Shown here: one piece after another, positions 7,069-13,469 of the stretch
Numbering within the stretch: position 1 is the stretch's first letter
How the letters are laid out: each line of letters opens with the position of its first letter
Assembly: GCA_016297585.1 (NCBI GenBank)
Contig: JAEDGJ010000038.1
Coordinates: 1-16,641 of the forward strand
DNA from: Clostridiaceae bacterium
GTDB lineage: Bacteria; Bacillota; Clostridia; Oscillospirales; QAMX01
Length of the DNA stretch: 16,641 nt
Direction of reading: 5' to 3'
The notes under the pieces: model-generated
What the model saw: the letters and a program-made list of their open reading frames with translations, nothing else
The model's database searches: none
Told to the model about the DNA's origin: nothing
Translations under genes and position numbers: made by a program

Positions 7069-7770
7069 CAGCGTTTTCCGGCGCTGCGCAAACGCCGCCC
7101 GCACGACGCGCTCGTAGGCGGGAAACTCCGCCTCTCCCACGACCGGCTCCGCCAGCCGCTCGAACGCGACGACCGCCGAATCCACATGGGGCGGCGGCAG
7201 GAACGAAGACCGGCCGACGGTGAAGAGGATCCTTCCCGTATAGCGCGCGGCGAGCAGCGCCGGCACCACGCCCCAGCGCTCGTCGCCCGGCCGCGTCAGG
7301 AGCCGCTGGGCCGCTTCCTTCTGCACCATCACGACGATCCGCCGGAAACAGCCCGCCCGCGCGGCGTTTTCCAGCACCGGCGTCGTCACATTATAGGGGA
7401 GATTCGCGCAGAGACAGGGCACAAGCCCCGCAAACTCCGCTTCGCACAGCGCCCGGAGGTCGAGCTTCGTCGCGTCCCCGAGGCGCACGCTGACGTTTTC
7501 GCAGCCCGCAAGCGTCTCCCCCAGCACCGGCAGCAGCCGGGCGTCGGCCTCGACCGCGACGACCTTTCCCGCGCGCGCGGCCAGCGGCCTCGTCAGCGCG
7601 CCGTGTCCCGGTCCGATCTCCAGCACGCCGCAGCGCGCGTCCACATGTTCCGCCGTGCGCTCCACGACGGACGCCTCGACCAGAAAATTCTGGCCGAGGC
7701 TTTTTGAAAATGTAAATCCGTGCCGCCGCAGGAGCGCTTCGATATACTGCGGCTCATACAGCTCATTCAC
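6946..7770 (-). CDS. rsmA (ksgA): 16S rRNA (adenine1518-N6/adenine1519-N6)-dimethyltransferase
   Basis: This enzyme of 274 residues dimethylates the two adjacent adenines in helix 45 of 16S rRNA late in small-subunit assembly. Motifs counted from the chosen start: FSKSLGQNFL (about 22-31), SAM-binding LEIGPGHGALT (about 50-60), the catalytic NLPY (124-127), and the C-terminal FAQRRKTLSNAL and RGERLLPEDF. I chose the GTG at 7768-7770 because the protein then begins near LYEPQYIEALL as in relatives. It overlaps the end of the upstream yabE-like gene by 8 nt, and GGAGGT lies 11 nt upstream, which suggests translational coupling. The open frame extends to 7848, but that part only reads through the upstream gene. 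Its 3' end overlaps trmB by 123 bp in the opposite orientation. Confidence 0.94.
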   Translation of the reverse strand: MNELYEPQYIEALLRRHGFTFSKSLGQNFLVEASVVERTAEHVDARCGVLEIGPGHGALTRPLAARAGKVVAVEADARLLPVLGETLAGCENVSVRLGDATKLDLRALCEAEFAGLVPCLCANLPYNVTTPVLENAARAGCFRRIVVMVQKEAAQRLLTRPGDERWGVVPALLAARYTGRILFTVGRSSFLPPPHVDSAVVAFERLAEPVVGEAEFPAYERVVRAAFAQRRKTLSNALSAAGISPDILGEVGIDPRLRGERLLPEDFLKIARRL

Positions 7771-8764
7771 CTTTTGGCATGACCTCCGCAGGCAGCTCAA
7801 AGTCCTCCGGCAGTACATAGACGCACGCCTTCCGCCGCCCGAATTCATAGCATTCCGCTATCGTGTCATAATACAGATCGATCCGGTACCGCTTGATCAG
7901 CCCGCCGGTATCCTCCGCGCGGCAGAAGCCGTACTCCCATGAGCCGTCCGGCGCGACGACAAAAAGCTTCGAATTCAGCGGAATGTACCGCGGATCCACC
8001 GCGATCGCCCCCACGCGCGCCGTCGTGCCGGTCTTCGTGATGTTCCACGACTGCCCTTCGCAGGTGTACGCCGTCGCCGTCACGTCGATGCGGTATTCAT
8101 AATCGACGACCGTGCCGTCCCAGAGCGTGATCGTCCGGTTCCCCTCGTCGATCACCGGCGGCGTGTAGACGCCGACCTCGATGACCTCATCCTCGGGCTC
8201 GCTTTCCCGGACGCTCTCCACAAGCGTCCGCCGGTACTCTTCTCCGTTGTGCCATACCACCTCATAGGTTCTGCGCACACAGCCCTCGACGCCCGCTTTC
8301 AGGACGCTCCGCTCTCCCGCCGGCCGCTTTTCGTTTTCCGCCGTGACGGTTCCGTACGCAGCCGCCCCGTATTCCGTTTCCCGGGTGACCTCCACACGGG
8401 TGATCGTGATCTCCAGTCCCGCATACAGCGTCTCCGACAGTCCGCAGTCGAGGATATCCAGCTCGCCGAGCGTGATGCCTGCGGCCGTCAGCGCGCTTTC
8501 GACCGTTCCGTGCGGCACCGTCAGCCGGATCTTCCTGTCTCCGTCGTAAATCGTCAGCGCGATTTCTCCGCCGCGGTCGATGTACTCCGTTTCGGCGCCC
8601 ATACGGCCCGTACTCAGCGTATAATGCCGCTCCGGCACATCCGACGGCACCGGAAACACCTGCGGCAGCGCCAGCGCAATCAGGATCGCCGCACAGGCAA
8701 GCATCGACAGAAGCCCCGTCAGCTGTCCGTTCGGCAGTCCTCGTCGCGGTATATGGCTTTCCAT
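7763..8764 (-). CDS. YabE-like cell-wall protein with DUF348, G5 and 3D domains
   Basis: This 333-residue protein has an N-terminal membrane anchor or signal (about 16-38), one DUF348 domain (about 69-105, EIALTIYDGDRKIRLTV), a G5 domain (about 122-198) and a C-terminal 3D domain (about 226-318). The three aspartates that name the 3D domain are visible as AVDP (257), EDTGG (285) and RIDLYYD (296). This arrangement is that of YabE/Rpf-like peptidoglycan-remodelling proteins, and the 3D fold resembles the MltA catalytic barrel. It probably acts on the outer face of the membrane. The Met at 8762-8764 is preferred because AAGGAG lies 11 nt upstream; Met 8783-8785 is the alternative. It is first in an operon with ksgA. 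Confidence 0.9.
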   Translation of the reverse strand: MESHIPRRGLPNGQLTGLLSMLACAAILIALALPQVFPVPSDVPERHYTLSTGRMGAETEYIDRGGEIALTIYDGDRKIRLTVPHGTVESALTAAGITLGELDILDCGLSETLYAGLEITITRVEVTRETEYGAAAYGTVTAENEKRPAGERSVLKAGVEGCVRRTYEVVWHNGEEYRRTLVESVRESEPEDEVIEVGVYTPPVIDEGNRTITLWDGTVVDYEYRIDVTATAYTCEGQSWNITKTGTTARVGAIAVDPRYIPLNSKLFVVAPDGSWEYGFCRAEDTGGLIKRYRIDLYYDTIAECYEFGRRKACVYVLPEDFELPAEVMPKGE

Positions 8765-8810
8765 GGAAATAATAGCTCCTTCCATCCCGTTCCAAGCTCC
8801 GGGACGTCCT

Positions 8811-8839
8811 ATTATACCATATCCTTCCGTGTTTTGCAA
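8811..8839 (-). promoter_or_regulatory. Promoter of the yabE-like/ksgA operon
   Basis: On the minus strand TTGCAA (8834-8839) and a perfect TATAAT (8811-8816) are separated by 17 nt. This gives a start near 8804 and a leader of about 40 nt before the Met at 8764. Confidence 0.82.
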
Positions 8840-8856
8840 CCGTGATTTTTACCGTT

Positions 8857-8886
8857 TTGTAATCTTTTTAACCTTGTTGTCATAAT
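8857..8886 (+). promoter_or_regulatory. Putative promoter of the XRE/TPR regulator gene
   Basis: TTGTAA (8857-8862) and CATAAT (8881-8886) lie 18 nt apart on the plus strand, about 40 nt ahead of the ATG at 8926. It stands back-to-back with the yabE promoter (-35 boxes about 18 bp apart), so one bound regulator could affect both. Confidence 0.5.
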
Positions 8887-8925
8887 CTTGCCGTGGCGAT
8901 GCCCCGGCGAAAGGGGGAAACGCCC

Positions 8926-10086
8926 ATGGGACTGCTGTTTCCGGGCGCGGTCATCCGCCGGGAGCGGCTCCGGCGGAGCTGGAGTCAGGAGGGACTGTGC
9001 CGCGGCATCTGCGTCGTGTCCTATCTTTCGAAGATCGAGCAGGGAAAGACCGAGGCAAGTCCCGAGGTGCTGCGGCTGCTGTTTGAGCGGCTCGGCGTGC
9101 CGTGGTATGACGACCGGGCGACGCTCGACGCCGCGGAGGCGCTCGCGGAGCGCTGCTATGAGGCCGTGCTTGCCTGCGACGAGCCCGCATGCGCTGCCCT
9201 CCGCGCGGAATTTGCCGGGTTCGAGGCGCGGATGGCCGCGAGTCCCCACGCGCCCGACGCCGCGCTGCTGCACGGACTGCTCTCCCGGCCTCAGGCGCCC
9301 GCGGATCCTGTCTTCGAGCCGTTTTTCGACCGCCGCCGGCTTGCGCTGCAGCGGATGCTGCAGGATCGCGGCGAGGAGGCGATGCGCCTGTACCCCTGCG
9401 CCCTGTTTGCCCTGACGACGGGTATCCGTGCCTACGGGCAGGGCGAAAACTACGCCGCCGCGCTCGGGCAGCTCTCCGACGCCTGCGATATGGCGGCACG
9501 GGAGGGGTACGTCCGCATCCTGATGCTCGCGCGGCTCTATATGGGCAGCTGCTACTGCAACCAGGCCGACATCGAAAGCATGAACGCGCAGTACCGGGTG
9601 GCAGAGCGGATCGCCGGAGCGCTCGGCGACGCGGAGGTCCTGCACACCATCCGCTACAACACGGCGTCCGCCTGTCTCGAGACGGGGCGCTTTGACGAGG
9701 CATACCGCTTCTTCTCCGCCGTGGAGGAGCCGACCGTCATGGAGCTGCACAAGCTCGCGGTCTGCTGTGAAAAGCTCGGCCGCACGGCGGAAGCGCTCGC
9801 CGCGCTCGACCGCGCGGAGGGCAAAGAGTCCGTCTATCCCGACACTGCGCTCGCCCATGCGATGTGCGCGCTCGTGCGGTACCGGCTCTCACACCCGGAT
9901 TATCTCGGGCATCCGGCCTACGGCGACGCGCTGCTGCAGGTCTTCGGCGAATGCCGCCGCACGCTCCCGATCGGCTACGCCGCGTTCCATCTGCCGTGGG
10001 TGCTCGAATGGCACACCGCCTCGCGCCAGTACCGCGCGGCATACGAGCTGCTGCGGGATTTTCCCATAAAGCTCCCCTTAAAATAG
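8926..10086 (+). CDS. XRE-family transcriptional regulator with TPR-like C-terminal domain
   Basis: This 386-residue protein has an N-terminal XRE helix-turn-helix (about 8-58; IRRERLRRSWSQEGL, then VSYLSKIEQGKTEASPEVLRLLFERLG). A long all-helical region follows, with TPR-like pairs such as ARLYMGSCYCNQADIESMNAQYRVAERIAGALGD written across about 200-240 and NTASACLETGRFDEAYRFFSA. This is the architecture of RRNPP-type regulators (Rgg/PlcR/NprR), where the TPR part often binds a small secreted peptide. No peptide gene is seen next to it. I chose the ATG at 8926 because AAGGGGG lies 8-9 nt upstream; the frame could open at 8893. Alanine and arginine codons are very GC-rich, like the neighbours. 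It ends just before a strong terminator, so the MFS gene downstream is a separate unit that it may control. Confidence 0.85.
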   Translation: MGLLFPGAVIRRERLRRSWSQEGLCRGICVVSYLSKIEQGKTEASPEVLRLLFERLGVPWYDDRATLDAAEALAERCYEAVLACDEPACAALRAEFAGFEARMAASPHAPDAALLHGLLSRPQAPADPVFEPFFDRRRLALQRMLQDRGEEAMRLYPCALFALTTGIRAYGQGENYAAALGQLSDACDMAAREGYVRILMLARLYMGSCYCNQADIESMNAQYRVAERIAGALGDAEVLHTIRYNTASACLETGRFDEAYRFFSAVEEPTVMELHKLAVCCEKLGRTAEALAALDRAEGKESVYPDTALAHAMCALVRYRLSHPDYLGHPAYGDALLQVFGECRRTLPIGYAAFHLPWVLEWHTASRQYRAAYELLRDFPIKLPLK

Positions 10087-10090
10087 TCTG

Positions 10091-10137
10091 AGCCGTCTCC
10101 TTCGGGATGAATTTTCCCAAAAGAGACGGCTTTTTTT
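10091..10137 (+). terminator. Rho-independent terminator after the XRE/TPR regulator
   Basis: The 9-bp stem AGCCGTCTC (10091-10099) with GAGACGGCT (10123-10131) runs into seven T residues (10131-10137). The loop contains its own small stem, GGGA...TCCC (10105-10108 with 10115-10118). It starts 4 bp after the stop codon. Confidence 0.9.
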
Positions 10138-10150
10138 CGCTCCGCTTTTC

Positions 10151-10159
10151 TGCTATAAT
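10151..10159 (+). promoter_or_regulatory. Extended -10 promoter of the MFS transporter gene
   Basis: TGCTATAAT is a consensus extended -10 element. At 17 nt upstream there is only the T-tract of the preceding terminator, so the -35 contribution is poor. The start near 10166 leaves a leader of about 14 nt containing GGAGAT (10168-10173) before the ATG at 10180. Confidence 0.6.
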
Positions 10160-10179
10160 ACGGCTCCGGAGATGATACG

Positions 10180-11424
10180 ATGAAAAAGACCCTCTGGACG
10201 CCGAATTTTGTGCGCGTCACCGCCGCCACCGTCCTCGGCGCGGCAGGCGGCATTGCGGGCGGCTTCGCGCTGTCCTTCCTCGTTTTCGATGAAACGGGCA
10301 GCACCTTTGCCGCCGCGCTGTCCTATGCCGTACAGCTCGTTCCGTATTTTCTGATCCCGCTCTTTGCCGCGCCGTGGATGGACCGGCTGCCGCGCAAGCC
10401 GTTTCTCGTCGGCGGCGACCTGCTCAACGGGCTGCTGTACGGGCTTGCGGGGCTGTATCTGCTGTTTTTCCGCTTTTCCTACGGGGGCTATCTCGTGTTT
10501 TCGCTGCTTTTGTCCTCGCTCGGCGCGTTTGACGAGCTGGCGTACAACAGCATCTACCCGAAGCTCATCCCCGAAGGCATGGAGGAGCAGGGCTACACGG
10601 TCTCGTCGATGCTCTATCCCGTACTGAAGGTCGTCATGACGCCGCTTGCCGCGCTGCTCTACGAGCATACCGGCGTCGCCTGTCTGCTGCTGCTCCAGGC
10701 GGGGCTGTCGCTGCTCGCGGCGGCGGTCGAAAGCCGCATCCGCATCCGGGAATCGCGGCGGCTCGGGGAAGGCGAGCGCTTCTCGTTTGCCCTCTGGCGG
10801 CGCGACATCCGCGAGGCCGTGCGGTACCTCCGCCGCGAACGCGGCCTGCGCAGCCTCTACGGCTACATGGCCGTGACCAACGGCGTCGGCTCCGGCTGCT
10901 CGCCGCTGCTCGTCGCCTTTTTCCGCACGACGCCGGGACTCGGCGCGGCACTGTATTCGCTGTTTTCCGTCGCGGAGTTTATCGGCCGCAGCCTCGGCGG
11001 CGCCGTGCAGTACCGTCTCCGGCTGCCTTCCAAGCGGAAATTCGGCTTCGCCTTCGGCGTCTACCAGTTTTACGAAGCGATGGACGCCTGCCTTCTTTGG
11101 CTGCCGTATCCGCTGATGCTCGCAAACCGCGCGCTTGCGGGGTTTCTCGGCATCCAGAGCGCCGCGATGCGGCAGGCGGCCGTACAGCGCTACCTGCCGG
11201 AGAGCCTGCGCGCCCGCATCGGCGCCTTCGAAAGCATGTGCGTCACCGCGTCCTGCTGCCTGTTCGGTCTGCTTCTCGGCGCGCTCGGGGAAGTCCTCCC
11301 CTACCGCCTCTGCGTCACGCTCGGCGCGGCGCTTTCGATGGCCGTCTGCTGGCTGACGGTCTGGAAAAACCGGGACGGCGTGCGCGCGGTCTATGAAGCG
11401 GAAACCCCCTCTCGGGAGGCATAA
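10180..11424 (+). CDS. MFS transporter
   Basis: This 414-residue polytopic membrane protein has about 12 hydrophobic segments spread over its length. The loop after the second helix reads APWMDRLPRKPFLVGGD (about 64-80), the motif A (D-R-x-x-R/K) of the major facilitator superfamily. A charged central loop (about 190-222, RIRIRESRRLGEG onward) separates the two six-helix halves. The overall look is of the MFS_3/EntS-like drug or metabolite exporters rather than sugar importers, but the substrate cannot be predicted. GGAGAT lies 6 nt upstream of the ATG. It follows the XRE/TPR regulator after a terminator and has its own extended -10 promoter. It converges on a TetR gene 34 bp away with no terminator visible between them. 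Confidence 0.9.
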   Translation: MKKTLWTPNFVRVTAATVLGAAGGIAGGFALSFLVFDETGSTFAAALSYAVQLVPYFLIPLFAAPWMDRLPRKPFLVGGDLLNGLLYGLAGLYLLFFRFSYGGYLVFSLLLSSLGAFDELAYNSIYPKLIPEGMEEQGYTVSSMLYPVLKVVMTPLAALLYEHTGVACLLLLQAGLSLLAAAVESRIRIRESRRLGEGERFSFALWRRDIREAVRYLRRERGLRSLYGYMAVTNGVGSGCSPLLVAFFRTTPGLGAALYSLFSVAEFIGRSLGGAVQYRLRLPSKRKFGFAFGVYQFYEAMDACLLWLPYPLMLANRALAGFLGIQSAAMRQAAVQRYLPESLRARIGAFESMCVTASCCLFGLLLGALGEVLPYRLCVTLGAALSMAVCWLTVWKNRDGVRAVYEAETPSREA

Positions 11425-11458
11425 ACGCCCCGTGCGCCCCGACGCCGGAATGCCGCCG

Positions 11459-12088
11459 TCACGTGTCTTTCGCATCCCGCAGCGACCGGAAGACCGCGTC
11501 CCGGTCGAAGGTGCCGGCCGTAAAGCCCGGAATCTCCCGGATGGCCTTGCAGATGCTGACGCTGAAGCCGGTCAGGATCTGTTCGATCTCCGCGTCGGAG
11601 TACGGACAGCCGCCGGTCACGATCAGCGCCGCCAGACTGTGCGCTGCGAGCCACAGATCCCGGAAGTACCGCTCGGCGTCCTCCGCGCCGATGTGATAGG
11701 TGCTCTCCAGATACGGCCGGACAACGGCGCAGGAATGCCGCATCGCGTCCAGCGCGCCGCAGCCCTCGTCCGTCCGGGTCAGAAACAGCAGCCGGTACAG
11801 CTCCGGCTCCTCCCGCGCAAAGCGGATGTACTGCTTGCCGAAGCCGAGAAAGGGGATCGGCTGACAGAGTCCCCGCGCCGCGTATTCGTCGTAGATCCGC
11901 TCCGCCGCGGCACGAACCTCCTGTTTTACGGCCTCCATTGTGCCAAAACAGGTAAAAACCGGCTGCGTGGAGGTGCCGAGCTCTTCCGCGAGCGCCTTAG
12001 CCGTCAGCGCGCCGGTTCCCTTTGCGCGAACGACCCGGAGCGCCGCGCCGATCATCTCATCCCGTGTAAACTTGTTCCTGGGCGCCAT
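11459..12088 (-). CDS. TetR/AcrR family transcriptional regulator (WHG-type C-terminal domain)
   Basis: This 209-residue repressor-type protein has a TetR_N DNA-binding domain (about 8-54; TRDEMIGAALRVVRAKG, then LTAKALAEELGTSTQPVFTCF as the helix-turn-helix). The C-terminal ligand/dimer domain contains LWLAAHSLAALIVTG, resembling the WHG group. The ligand is unknown. AAAGGAGGAC just upstream supports the start. It is the third gene of a minus-strand set (flavoprotein, small membrane protein, this gene), so it is probably autoregulated through the dyad at 13210-13245 over the start point of that unit. A second perfect palindrome at 12393-12408 upstream of the small gene is another candidate site. 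Confidence 0.88.
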   Translation of the reverse strand: MAPRNKFTRDEMIGAALRVVRAKGTGALTAKALAEELGTSTQPVFTCFGTMEAVKQEVRAAAERIYDEYAARGLCQPIPFLGFGKQYIRFAREEPELYRLLFLTRTDEGCGALDAMRHSCAVVRPYLESTYHIGAEDAERYFRDLWLAAHSLAALIVTGGCPYSDAEIEQILTGFSVSICKAIREIPGFTAGTFDRDAVFRSLRDAKDT

Positions 12089-12128
12089 ACGATCCCGTCC
12101 TCCTTTAGAAGCAAGCTTTTCCCCTGCC

Positions 12129-12159
12129 GCCCGCGCGACGGCCGCAGCGGTGCGCGGGC
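12129..12159. other. GC-rich inverted repeat between small membrane protein gene and tetR
   Basis: GCCCGCGC (12129-12136) pairs perfectly with GCGCGGGC (12152-12159) across a 15-nt loop, immediately after the stop codon of the small gene. No T-tract follows on the minus strand, so it is a processing or weak attenuation element at most. Confidence 0.35.
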
Positions 12160-12164
12160 CTTTC

Positions 12165-12368
12165 TCATTCGCGCTTCGACGTTTTCGTCTCCATCCCGTC
12201 CTCCGCTAACCGGATATTGCGCGCCGCGAAAAACATACAGGCCGCCGCCGCAAACAGAATGCCGCCGTAGGCCGGCTTTGCGCAGACGGCGAGCAGCACG
12301 CCCGAACCCGTCATCAGTACGCCGGCGCCGATGAGCATCCGGGAGGCAAAATGCCCGTCCTTCATCAT
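12165..12368 (-). CDS. Small two-helix membrane protein of unknown function
   Basis: This 67-residue protein has two hydrophobic segments (about 10-29, MLIGAGVLMTGSGVLLAVCA, and 34-48, GGILFAAAACMFFAA) and a charged C-terminal tail (NIRLAEDGMETKTSKRE). I do not recognise a family. It begins with two consecutive methionines; GGAGGG lies 5 nt before the first and 8 nt before the second, so the second (12363-12365) may be the real start. It sits between the flavoprotein gene and tetR on the same strand, so it may be a membrane partner of the oxidoreductase; this is inference from position. The good ribosome binding site and the membrane profile make it more credible than a chance frame. Confidence 0.65.
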   Translation of the reverse strand: MMKDGHFASRMLIGAGVLMTGSGVLLAVCAKPAYGGILFAAAACMFFAARNIRLAEDGMETKTSKRE

Positions 12369-12392
12369 CGATTCCCTCCAACGTACCCTCTG

Positions 12393-12408
12393 CCGTCCCG
12401 CGGGACGG
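12393..12408. promoter_or_regulatory. Perfect 16-bp GC-rich palindrome, possible operator
   Basis: CCGTCCCGCGGGACGG is a perfect 16-bp palindrome. It lies 25 bp upstream of the small membrane protein gene and 50 bp after the flavoprotein gene. Such a site suits a dimeric regulator such as the TetR protein of this operon; it could also fold as a loop-poor hairpin. Confidence 0.4.
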
Positions 12409-12458
12409 ATATTTTTCTTATCAGGCCGGAAGCCGCTCTCCGCGTCCCTTGCGCCCGG

Positions 12459-13157
12459 TCATTTCTGCCGCCAAGGGCGGCTTTTCCCGTGCCAGCCCTG
12501 ATTTTCCCAGTAGCCGTAATCCGGCTCCATCGGCGGGAAATGCCGATGGGACATGCGCATCAGGTAAAAAAACAGCTTCGCGCGGGGATTATACCGCTGG
12601 CCGCCTGCGTTTTGCCGGATCCTGCGCGCAAGCCGGTCGGTTTTTGTGTGGATGCTCCGCAGGATCCGTTCCGGGATCTCCTCCGGCCGCGCCGCCTGCA
12701 CGCCGAAGCCCAGCCGGTAGACCCGGCCGATCCCCCACATCTCGAGGCTGTCCGCCATATCCCGCACGGTGCTTTTCATACCGCCTCCGGCGGCGGTGGC
12801 GATGGCGACCGCCTGCTTGCGGCTCATCTCCGGCAACGGCCGGTGCACCACCCACCAGGTGCCGAAGTGGTCGAGAAAGCTCATCATCTGTCCCGTGGCG
12901 TGATACACATACACCGGGCTTTCCAGGATCAGCAGCTCCGCTTCCCGTATCGCCGCCTCGAGCGGCGCAAGCTCCCGGTAATGCGGACAGCGGGTCAGAT
13001 CCGTTTGAAAGCAGGTGTAGCACCCCAGACAGGGCTGTGAAAAATCCCGCGGCAGGAAAAACTCCCGCGTCTGCCCGCCCACCTTCGCCGCAAGCTCCCG
13101 CGCCGCCATACAGGTGCTTCCCTCATGGCTCTGTCCGTGGATGATGACGATCTTCAT
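12459..13157 (-). CDS. Flavodoxin-like NAD(P)H-dependent oxidoreductase, iron-sulfur flavoprotein type
   Basis: This 232-residue protein has the flavodoxin-like fold of FMN reductases. The phosphate loop HGQSHEGST (7-15) follows the first strand MKIVII, and SPVYVYHATGQMMSFLDHFG (about 80-99) is the typical second FMN-contact region. A compact cysteine cluster CLGCYTCFQTDLTRC (Cys43, 46, 49, 57; C-x2-C-x2-C-x7-C) resembles the 4Fe-4S motif of Isf-type iron-sulfur flavoproteins, so the protein may carry both FMN and a cluster and pass electrons singly. The substrate is unknown. The C-terminal 45 residues are basic and aromatic (LFFYLMRMSHRHFPP). GGGAG lies just upstream of the Met. It is the first gene after a consensus promoter with an operator-like dyad and is followed by a small membrane protein gene and tetR. 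Confidence 0.85.
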   Translation of the reverse strand: MKIVIIHGQSHEGSTCMAARELAAKVGGQTREFFLPRDFSQPCLGCYTCFQTDLTRCPHYRELAPLEAAIREAELLILESPVYVYHATGQMMSFLDHFGTWWVVHRPLPEMSRKQAVAIATAAGGGMKSTVRDMADSLEMWGIGRVYRLGFGVQAARPEEIPERILRSIHTKTDRLARRIRQNAGGQRYNPRAKLFFYLMRMSHRHFPPMEPDYGYWENQGWHGKSRPWRQK

Positions 13158-13209
13158 TTTCTCCCGCTCCCCCTCACGCTTCCCGTTTTCGGCAGTCCGG
13201 CGTAAAATT

Positions 13210-13245
13210 GCAGTCGATATACATCGTACGTTATATATCGACTGC
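13210..13245. promoter_or_regulatory. 36-bp dyad, probable TetR-type operator
   Basis: Arms GCAGTCGATATA (13210-13221) and TATATCGACTGC (13234-13245) are perfect inverted repeats around a palindromic CGTACG (13225-13230). In all, 16 of 18 base pairs are symmetric. The dyad begins 1 bp after the -10 box and covers the predicted start point (about 13240) of the flavoprotein/tetR operon. That is the usual position for a repressor that blocks RNA polymerase. A leader-RNA hairpin is the alternative reading. Confidence 0.75.
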
Positions 13246-13246
13246 T

Positions 13247-13275
13247 ATTGTATCACGGATCTCGCGCACTGTCAA
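13247..13275 (-). promoter_or_regulatory. Consensus promoter of the flavoprotein/membrane protein/tetR operon
   Basis: On the minus strand a perfect TTGACA (13270-13275) and TACAAT (13247-13252) are 17 nt apart. It is the strongest promoter-like sequence in the window. The transcript would start near 13240 within the dyad, with a leader of about 83 nt. Confidence 0.85.
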
Positions 13276-13352
13276 GGGGATTTCCGCGCGGCACCCGTTT
13301 CCGTGACCTGTCCGGCCGGATGCGGGGATCCGTTTTTAACGGGGGAAAAAAG

Positions 13353-13396
13353 GCAAAAAAGGAATCCGTCAGCCGATCGACGGATCCCTTTTTTGC
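13353..13396. terminator. Bidirectional-looking terminator after the radical SAM gene
   Basis: An 18-bp stem (13353-13370 with 13379-13396, one mismatch that becomes a G-U pair in the minus-strand RNA) carries an 8-nt loop and six A/T pairs at its base. On the minus strand it supplies CCTTTTTTGCC followed by a second T run. It lies 74 bp after the radical SAM stop codon and insulates that gene from the TetR-controlled promoter at 13247-13275. The remainder of the gap 13158-13469 holds no gene. Confidence 0.88.
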
Positions 13397-13469
13397 TTTC
13401 TGCCGCAGCCGGAGAGGTTTTTTGCATCGTCGCGCGCCGTGCTGCCGCGGTTTCAAAAGGAGGAGGCGC

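Noticed and set aside
11393..12334. 313-codon plus-strand open frame over tetR
   Set aside because: Overlaps the end of the MFS gene and all of tetR, and has no motif or ribosome binding site.
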